Shown one piece after another: positions 15,024 through 19,226 of a DNA stretch of 19,226 nucleotides. Below the pieces are notes generated by a model. The model made no database searches. It was not told the DNA's origin and saw only the letters and a program-made list of their open reading frames with translations. The translations under genes and the position numbers were made by a program. Every line of letters starts with the position of its first letter. Position 1 is the stretch's first letter. Origin of the DNA: Candidatus Gastranaerophilales bacterium (GTDB taxonomy: Bacteria > Cyanobacteriota > Vampirovibrionia > Gastranaerophilales > Gastranaerophilaceae); contig CALUTA010000014.1 of NCBI GenBank assembly GCA_944323585.1, forward strand, positions 1 through 19,226, written 5' to 3'.

Positions 15024-15950
15024 TCAAACGCAATATTTGCTTCCCTGACAGGAATTGCGTTGCAAAAATGTTCTGTCAATTTTATTCAGGCAGTCCATTT
15101 TTTTGCCAAGCCACTTCGGCTCTATAAGTGTTTTGGAAAATCCGTTTCCCGCAAGTCGGTGGATTGTCATATCAGGCGGAAGATATTCCAAAAAATCGCA
15201 GACGGTTTGAATATACTCGTCTTCGCTCATAAAATCAATTTCACCGTTTCTATACATATCCGCAAGCTTTGTATTTTCAAGAGCACAGAGCATATGGATT
15301 TTTACCCCGTCGACCTTCAGGCGGGCAAGCTCCTCTGCGGTCTGCAGAATTTCATCATGAGTTTCCCAGAGTCCGAAAATTACGTGTACACAAACATTTA
15401 TTCCGTATTCTTTTGTTTTTTCGTAAGCCTTTAAAAAGCAGTCGTAATCGTGTCCTCTGTTAATCCTCTTCAGAGTTTTGTCATGAATCGACTGAAGCCC
15501 GTATTCAATCCATGTGTAATAATCGTCTTTGTATTCAGAAATAAGTTTTAGCTTTTCATCATCAACACAGTCAGGTCTTGTGCCGATAGAAAGCCCGACA
15601 ATTTTGTCGTCACATAAAGAGGAATCATATATTTTTTTAAGCTCTCCGACAGGTTTGTAAGTATTGGAAAAGGCCTGAAAATACGACATGAATTTTTCAG
15701 CCTTAAATCTTGCGGTTAAAGTCTTTATCCCTTCCTGAACCTGATCTTCTACAGACAGAAGATTTGAATGAGCCTGAGAAAAACTTCCGCCCTCATCACA
15801 GAAAATACATCCGCCCGTTGAAATTTTTCCGTCTCTGTTCGGACAAGAAAATCCGGCATCAAGAGTTATTTTGTAAACCCTGACGCCGAATTTGTTCTTT
15901 AAATATGCACTGAATTGGTTATATCGTTTGTCTGTGTTGTTGAATTGCAT
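15024..15950 (-). CDS. Radical SAM protein of the YhcC/TIGR01212 type
   Basis: The 308-residue protein carries an atypical radical SAM cluster in SCPNRDG...GGCIFCDEGGS: Cys36, Cys48 and Cys51 (spacing CX11CX2C instead of CX3CX2C), the mark of the YhcC-like family. Further family features are VGLSIGTRPDCV (~118-129), WIEYGLQS and a VHVIFGLW strand. These residues would bind a [4Fe-4S] cluster and S-adenosylmethionine; the physiological substrate of the family is, to my knowledge, not settled. The C-terminal ~20 residues add a Cys-containing tail (SCQGSKYCV). Its start lies 14 bases after the small zinc-ribbon gene and lacks an obvious ribosome site, which suggests coupling. The product is cytoplasmic. 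Confidence 0.85.
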   Translation of the reverse strand: MQFNNTDKRYNQFSAYLKNKFGVRVYKITLDAGFSCPNRDGKISTGGCIFCDEGGSFSQAHSNLLSVEDQVQEGIKTLTARFKAEKFMSYFQAFSNTYKPVGELKKIYDSSLCDDKIVGLSIGTRPDCVDDEKLKLISEYKDDYYTWIEYGLQSIHDKTLKRINRGHDYDCFLKAYEKTKEYGINVCVHVIFGLWETHDEILQTAEELARLKVDGVKIHMLCALENTKLADMYRNGEIDFMSEDEYIQTVCDFLEYLPPDMTIHRLAGNGFSKTLIEPKWLGKKMDCLNKIDRTFLQRNSCQGSKYCV

Positions 15951-15964
15951 AAGACTTAAACGAT

Positions 15965-16132
15965 TTATTTTTCTTCTTCGTCGTTGTTTATCGGATAAAC
16001 ATAATGTTCACCGCAATTTGGGCATACAACTTCCTGCTGTTTGCCGTCTTCAAGTTTTGCAACTTCAAAAAGCGTTCTGCATCCTGATTGTACACATCTT
16101 ATTGCCCAGGTGGGTCTGATTAATCTTGCCAT
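15965..16132 (-). CDS. 55-residue zinc-ribbon protein
   Basis: This gene falls below common ORF length cut-offs. The protein starts MARLIRPTWAIRC and contains a C-X4-C (Cys13, Cys18) and a CPNCG knuckle (Cys37, Cys40), giving four ligands spaced like a small zinc ribbon, then an acidic tail NNDEEEK. The ATG at 16132 has AAGGGG about eight bases upstream and a good promoter in front of it. It is cotranscribed with the radical SAM gene 14 bases downstream. Function is unknown; small ribbons of this kind often bind nucleic acid or a protein partner. Confidence 0.8.
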   Translation of the reverse strand: MARLIRPTWAIRCVQSGCRTLFEVAKLEDGKQQEVVCPNCGEHYVYPINNDEEEK

Positions 16133-16169
16133 AATATTTCCCCTTCAATTTAGTCAAATCAACTCTAAC

Positions 16170-16198
16170 ATCTTATCATCAGAAAAGTGTTTGTGCAA
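16170..16198 (-). promoter_or_regulatory. Promoter of the zinc-ribbon / radical SAM operon
   Basis: TTGCAC (16198-16193, minus strand), a 17-bp spacer and TAAGAT (16175-16170) lie about 38 bases upstream of the small zinc-ribbon start. Confidence 0.5.
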
Positions 16199-16268
16199 GT
16201 TATAAATATATCTTTACTTCCCCCGAAATGGTAGACTTACGGGTAATTTTTTAAACTCCGCATGACAC

Positions 16269-16274
16269 TATAAT
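16269..16274 (+). promoter_or_regulatory. -10 element (TATAAT) of the small secreted protein gene
   Basis: A perfect TATAAT lies 24 bases before the ATG at 16299. The region 17 bp upstream is a T-run without a good -35. A ribosome site AAAGG follows at suitable distance. Together with the promoter at 16170-16198 it makes 16133-16298 a divergent control region. Confidence 0.4.
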
Positions 16275-16298
16275 GATACAAAAAGAAAGGTAAAATTA

Positions 16299-16586
16299 AT
16301 GAAAAACTTTTTTATTATATTCTCGATTATGGTTGTCGGCATACTTGCATTTCTTGATGCTAAAACACGGATGGAAGAACTCGACAGTGTTGCCGCCACA
16401 ACTCCTGCTCAGGTAGAAATGAAAATGGACGTTCCTAAATCTGCAGGAAAGGGTATTAAAGAAAAAACGGATTTAATAAGAACTTACGAACCGCCGCAAA
16501 ATCAAAATAACAATCCTAAAATTCAAAATATTCCGCAAAAATTTAGTGAAGATTTTAAGCCGTCCAAAATGGATCAAAGACCGTAA
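16299..16586 (+). CDS. Small secreted or membrane-anchored protein of unknown function
   Basis: The protein has 95 residues. An N-terminal hydrophobic helix after MKNF (residues ~4-19, FFIIFSIMVVGILAF) is followed by LDA, so it is either a cleaved signal peptide or an anchor. The remainder is polar, Lys/Pro/Gln/Asn-rich (PPQNQNNNPKIQNIPQKF) and probably disordered. I do not recognise a family. Promoter -10, ribosome site and start are all in order, so the gene is likely real. Its last 13 bases overlap the end of the opposite-strand gene (16574-16586). Confidence 0.6.
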   Translation: MKNFFIIFSIMVVGILAFLDAKTRMEELDSVAATTPAQVEMKMDVPKSAGKGIKEKTDLIRTYEPPQNQNNNPKIQNIPQKFSEDFKPSKMDQRP

Positions 16587-17392
16587 AGGATTTCGCCAAA
16601 ATCACTTTCGTTCTCATTTTTGATATCCTTATTGCGAAAAATATCAGGAAGCGAAGTATTATTCATTTTCATAAGAGTACCGGTTGAAACATCATTTGTG
16701 ACGTTTTTCGATACAACAGGATCTGTCGTTTTCGGGAAAAATCTTAAAATTACATTCTGCGCAATGCTTCTTCCTGCAATTGCTTCACTGTACATTACAA
16801 TCTGTTCGAATTTCGCCGCTGCCTGAGATTGACTTTTCCCGTTAAATTCGTCATTGTTATTTCCGAGTTTTCTTTTGTAGCTTCCGCTCCACATAACAAG
16901 TCCGTTAACAGAATCCACAAGAACCGCATTTGTTTCCATCTCAAACGGATAAACTATATCAAAACGGCTCGACAAATCAAGGATTTCCCATACACTGCGG
17001 CGCAAGTTGCTTTTTCTTGTCATTCCGGAACTTGAAATCAGAAGTACCGACTTAACCCCGAAGGCTTGAGATATCTTCTGAATTGCCGGCATATCAAGAT
17101 TGTTTGCACGATTATATTTTCTTAAAACTTCATTCACCAGATTCTGAAGCTCCGGATTGGAATAAATTCTCGCTCTTACTACATCCAAATTCGGAGCCGC
17201 AACCTTGTTTGTACGGCTAAAGTTTGCTATTACATCCGCTGCCACAATATTTGAAACTTCATCAAAACAATAATAATTATTGCATACATTTGTTATATCC
17301 GCCGGAAGCACCAGTACACCAAAGGTTACGGCGTCCGCTCTCAACGGTATCAGCAAACTTATTAAAACAAATAACTTTAACAAAATTTTCAT
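16574..17392 (-). CDS. Secreted protein, possibly CsgG/TolB-N-like
   Basis: The protein has 272 residues. A clear signal peptide covers 1-21 (MKILLKLFVLISLLIPLRADA, cut before VTFGV), so it is exported. The mature protein begins with 'FGVLVLPADI' and continues with 'AADVIANFSRTNKVAAPNLDVVRARI', 'AFGVKSVLLISSSG' and 'NAVLVDSVNGLVMWSGSYKRKL'. This order (strand, helix, 'forget which factor' helix, 'A..GVKxVL' strand, 'LVDxxxGxVxWS' strand) resembles the fold of CsgG, FlgP/LpoB and TolB-N-like periplasmic proteins. There is no lipobox. Two cysteines (37, 42) could form a disulfide. Function is unknown. The start lacks a clear ribosome site, and a TACAAT (17404-17399) lies only six bases before it, hinting at a leaderless mRNA. 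Confidence 0.65.
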   Translation of the reverse strand: MKILLKLFVLISLLIPLRADAVTFGVLVLPADITNVCNNYYCFDEVSNIVAADVIANFSRTNKVAAPNLDVVRARIYSNPELQNLVNEVLRKYNRANNLDMPAIQKISQAFGVKSVLLISSSGMTRKSNLRRSVWEILDLSSRFDIVYPFEMETNAVLVDSVNGLVMWSGSYKRKLGNNNDEFNGKSQSQAAAKFEQIVMYSEAIAGRSIAQNVILRFFPKTTDPVVSKNVTNDVSTGTLMKMNNTSLPDIFRNKDIKNENESDFGEILYGL

Positions 17393-17497
17393 AATCTTAT
17401 TGTACCACAGAATTTCTCATCCAACTAACCGATTATTTTTAAATCTGTATAAATTAAAATAACAATAAAACCGCACATGAAGGTGACCCGATAAAAT

Positions 17498-17523
17498 TAG
17501 CAGATACAGGAGAATAGCAGATA
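17498..17523 (+). repeat. Direct repeat TAGCAGATA spanning the cdd ribosome site
   Basis: TAGCAGATA occurs at 17498-17506 and again at 17515-17523, the second copy ending in the first base of the cdd ATG. AGGAG lies between them. This is either a short duplication or a translational regulator site. Confidence 0.4.
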
Positions 17524-17906
17524 TGGATTATCAAAATTTAATGAACAGGGCTAAGGAAGTTTCTAATAATGCATATTCAAAATATTCGCATTTTTCTGTC
17601 GGAGCATGCGTTCTTTGTAAAGACGGAAAATATTATGAAGGATGCAATTTTGAAAACTCAAGCTATGGATTATCAATCTGCGCAGAAAGAAATGCAATCG
17701 GAAGCGCCATTGCAGCAGGTGAAAAAGAAATTCTTGCCGTGGCGGTTTATTCTCCTAATTGTAACGACTGTATTCCGTGCGGAGCATGCCTGCAGGTTAT
17801 TTCAGAATTCTCATCTGAAGATGGTATTGATATTATTACTCAGGGCGAAGATGATTTGATAATCAGAAATTTTAACGACCTTATGCCCAGAAGATTCAGA
17901 TTGTAA
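17523..17906 (+). CDS. cdd: Cytidine deaminase
   Basis: The 127-residue protein is the normal length of the homotetrameric Cdd, which deaminates cytidine and deoxycytidine to uridines in pyrimidine salvage. The key motifs are FSVGACV (24-30), NFENSSYGL with Asn42 and Glu44 for ribose binding (42-50), CAERNAI with zinc ligand Cys53 and proton-shuttle Glu55, and PCGACLQV with zinc ligands Cys86 and Cys89. AGGAG lies ten bases before the ATG. The next gene starts two bases after its stop. Upstream, a weak TATAAA at 17448-17453 may be the -10. Confidence 0.95.
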   Translation: MDYQNLMNRAKEVSNNAYSKYSHFSVGACVLCKDGKYYEGCNFENSSYGLSICAERNAIGSAIAAGEKEILAVAVYSPNCNDCIPCGACLQVISEFSSEDGIDIITQGEDDLIIRNFNDLMPRRFRL

Positions 17907-17908
17907 TT

Positions 17909-18157
17909 ATGTATTTTCTTGAACTCTTTGTTAAATATTTGAAAAAAGACAGAGTTGAAAACATTCTTGACAAACTTGAAGACGAAAGGGCTGTCGATCC
18001 TTTAAACCTGACTTTTGAAGATGAAGATACAAGCAGTAATTGCGAACATGTTTTTATGCCTGTTGACAGCACCGGAGAAACTTTTGCCTGCTCAAAGTGC
18101 GGGCTTGTTATAAGCAGAAAAGCTTATGAAAAACGAAATTTCTTCAAAGATAAATAG
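17909..18157 (+). CDS. Small zinc-ribbon-like protein cotranscribed with cdd
   Basis: The 82-residue protein has an N-terminal amphipathic helix (MYFLELFVKYLKKD), an acidic linker, and a C-terminal metal-site candidate: CEH (Cys45, His47) and CSKCG (Cys61, Cys64) around 'FMPVDSTGETFA'. The pattern C-x-H-x13-C-x2-C fits a small zinc ribbon. Family and function are not recognised. It begins two bases after the cdd stop, so translation is probably coupled. It ends four bases from the convergent protease gene, with no visible terminator between. Confidence 0.7.
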   Translation: MYFLELFVKYLKKDRVENILDKLEDERAVDPLNLTFEDEDTSSNCEHVFMPVDSTGETFACSKCGLVISRKAYEKRNFFKDK

Positions 18158-18161
18158 AATT

Positions 18162-19226
18162 TTATTTTTTCAAAGCTGTTTTTGAATCTGATTCTATCAT
18201 CTGTTCCAGAACACTTCTGGCTGTTTCAAGCTGGACGTCTTTTTTGTTATTAATATCGTCCATGGTCAACTTAACTTCAATATCAGGGGCAATACCGACT
18301 TTGTTTATATCCGAACCGCCCGGGGTAAGATACTTGGCAATTGTAAGATTAAGACCGGTTTCATTTGGCAGAGGCATTATTTTTTGAACCATACCTTTGC
18401 CGAAAGTTTTGGTGCCTAGAAGTTTGGCTTTTTTGTAATCTCTCAGAGCACCCGAAAGAATTTCACTGGCACTAGCACTTGCGCCGTCTACAAGAACTAT
18501 CATAGGCTTGTTGATTTCAAATTCTGTATCCTGTGCATATATGTCATATCTGTAATTGTTCCGCCCTACAATACTTACAAGGTTCCCGTCAGGTATAAAC
18601 AAATTTGCAATAAATATTGCATTCGGAAGCAGACCGCCGGTGTTTCCGCGCAAATCAAGAATCAGCCCGTCAGCATCCTTAGTTTTTTCAACCGCATCCA
18701 TAAATTCATTCGGAGTTGAGGTGCCTAAAAAGCTTGAAATCTGAATGTATCCGATATTTTTATCCATAGAACTCTTTACGGTTTTAATTTTGATTTCTTT
18801 GCGCATAACTTTTTTAATGAACTTATCTTTGTTACGCAAAATCGTTATTTGGACAAAAGTATTTTCAGGGCCTTTCACAAGCGCCGCAACGTCCGACAAA
18901 GGAAGTCCGTTGACTGTTTTGCCGTCAATATCAAGGATAATATCGCCTGATTGAAGATTTGCAGCCTGAGCAGGAGTCCCATCCAGTACGTTTATTATGT
19001 GAACTTTTCCTGAAATTGAGGCAATATTCACACCGATACCCGTGATTTTTGAATCAATTGAAGTATTTTGTTCATTGTATTCTTTTTTATCCATATATTT
19101 TGAATACGGATCGTCAAGACTTGCAAGCATTGTGTCTATTGCGACTTTTGCATCTTCATCTGTTTTAATTTTTCCGTGATAATGTTCTTTCCACCTTGAC
19201 CAGGACTGGTGGTTCATTGTCGGGTC
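18162..19226 (-). CDS. C-terminal processing protease, S41 family (5' end outside window)
   Basis: The frame is open to the window edge (DPTMNHQSW...), so the true start with signal peptide lies beyond 19226; the ATG at 19217 is internal. Counting from that Met: an N-terminal helical part with DDPYSKYM (~33-40), a PDZ domain (~45-135; GIGVNI, NVLDGTPAQAANLQSGDIIL), then the S41 core with ILDLRGNTGGLL (~184-195), IVLVDGASASASEIL with the catalytic Ser, and LLGTKTFGKGMVQ with the catalytic Lys of the Ser-Lys dyad. CTP/Prc proteases act in the periplasm (or lumen in cyanobacteria) and trim or degrade proteins from the C-terminus. The protein ends with an ordinary charged tail. Confidence 0.92.
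   Translation of the reverse strand, partial: DPTMNHQSWSRWKEHYHGKIKTDEDAKVAIDTMLASLDDPYSKYMDKKEYNEQNTSIDSKITGIGVNIASISGKVHIINVLDGTPAQAANLQSGDIILDIDGKTVNGLPLSDVAALVKGPENTFVQITILRNKDKFIKKVMRKEIKIKTVKSSMDKNIGYIQISSFLGTSTPNEFMDAVEKTKDADGLILDLRGNTGGLLPNAIFIANLFIPDGNLVSIVGRNNYRYDIYAQDTEFEINKPMIVLVDGASASASEILSGALRDYKKAKLLGTKTFGKGMVQKIMPLPNETGLNLTIAKYLTPGGSDINKVGIAPDIEVKLTMDDINNKKDVQLETARSVLEQMIESDSKTALKK

Noticed and set aside
15027..15061. AACGCAAT/ATTGCGTT inverted repeat at the end of the radical SAM gene as a terminator
   Set aside because: It lies inside the coding end with a 19-base loop and no following T-run, so it is probably incidental.

Overview
The window looks like a chromosomal segment of an AT-rich, diderm, anaerobic bacterium. 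My best guess is a gut Vampirovibrionia/Melainabacteria (Gastranaerophilales-type) lineage. That guess rests on recalled similarity only: the FTLAEVLITLGI-type prepilin, a large AsmA/YhdP-like envelope protein, a rearranged flagellar cluster, the tail of a rubrerythrin-like protein and many short secreted or membrane proteins of unknown function. No marker gene here settles the taxonomy.

Layout. (1) 1-4666, plus strand: the last codons of a rubrerythrin-like gene, a long hairpin built from an 8-bp repeat, then a 1481-residue AsmA/YhdP-like protein. (2) 4667-4885: two tandem copies of a small palindromic TGTCAT...ATGACA element. (3) 4886-16132, minus strand throughout. In transcription order: a zinc-ribbon protein too short for usual ORF cut-offs plus a YhcC-type radical SAM enzyme; two TAATG-coupled unknown membrane proteins; long-form dihydropteroate synthase (folP); a compact flagellar export/basal-body operon fliE-fliF-fliG-like-fliH-flhA followed at once by yidD; and a prepilin gene with its own strong promoter lying over the yidD stop codon. 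(4) 16133-19226: a divergent promoter region, a small secreted protein overlapping tail-to-tail with a secreted CsgG/TolB-N-like unknown, cytidine deaminase with a coupled zinc-ribbon protein, and a C-terminal processing protease (S41) cut by the window edge.

The most striking signal is at 5705-5716: a run of 12 C (12 G on the coding strand) between a well-placed ribosome site with a GTG/TTG start and the prepilin coding frame. With 12 G the leader is out of frame and stops after 17 codons. With 11 or 14 G it reads through into a full 286/287-residue prepilin, and no ATG, GTG or TTG in the pilin frame lies between the tract and the prepilin cleavage motif. This is the architecture of a phase-variable surface pilin caught in the OFF state, or of a homopolymer miscount.

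The second theme is the reduced, reordered flagellar set. FliH runs directly into FlhA with no FliI between them, and the FliG slot holds a protein that keeps at most a FliG-like helical domain at its C-terminus behind an unfamiliar N-terminal half. No filament, hook or motor gene is in the window, so it cannot say whether a complete flagellum is built.
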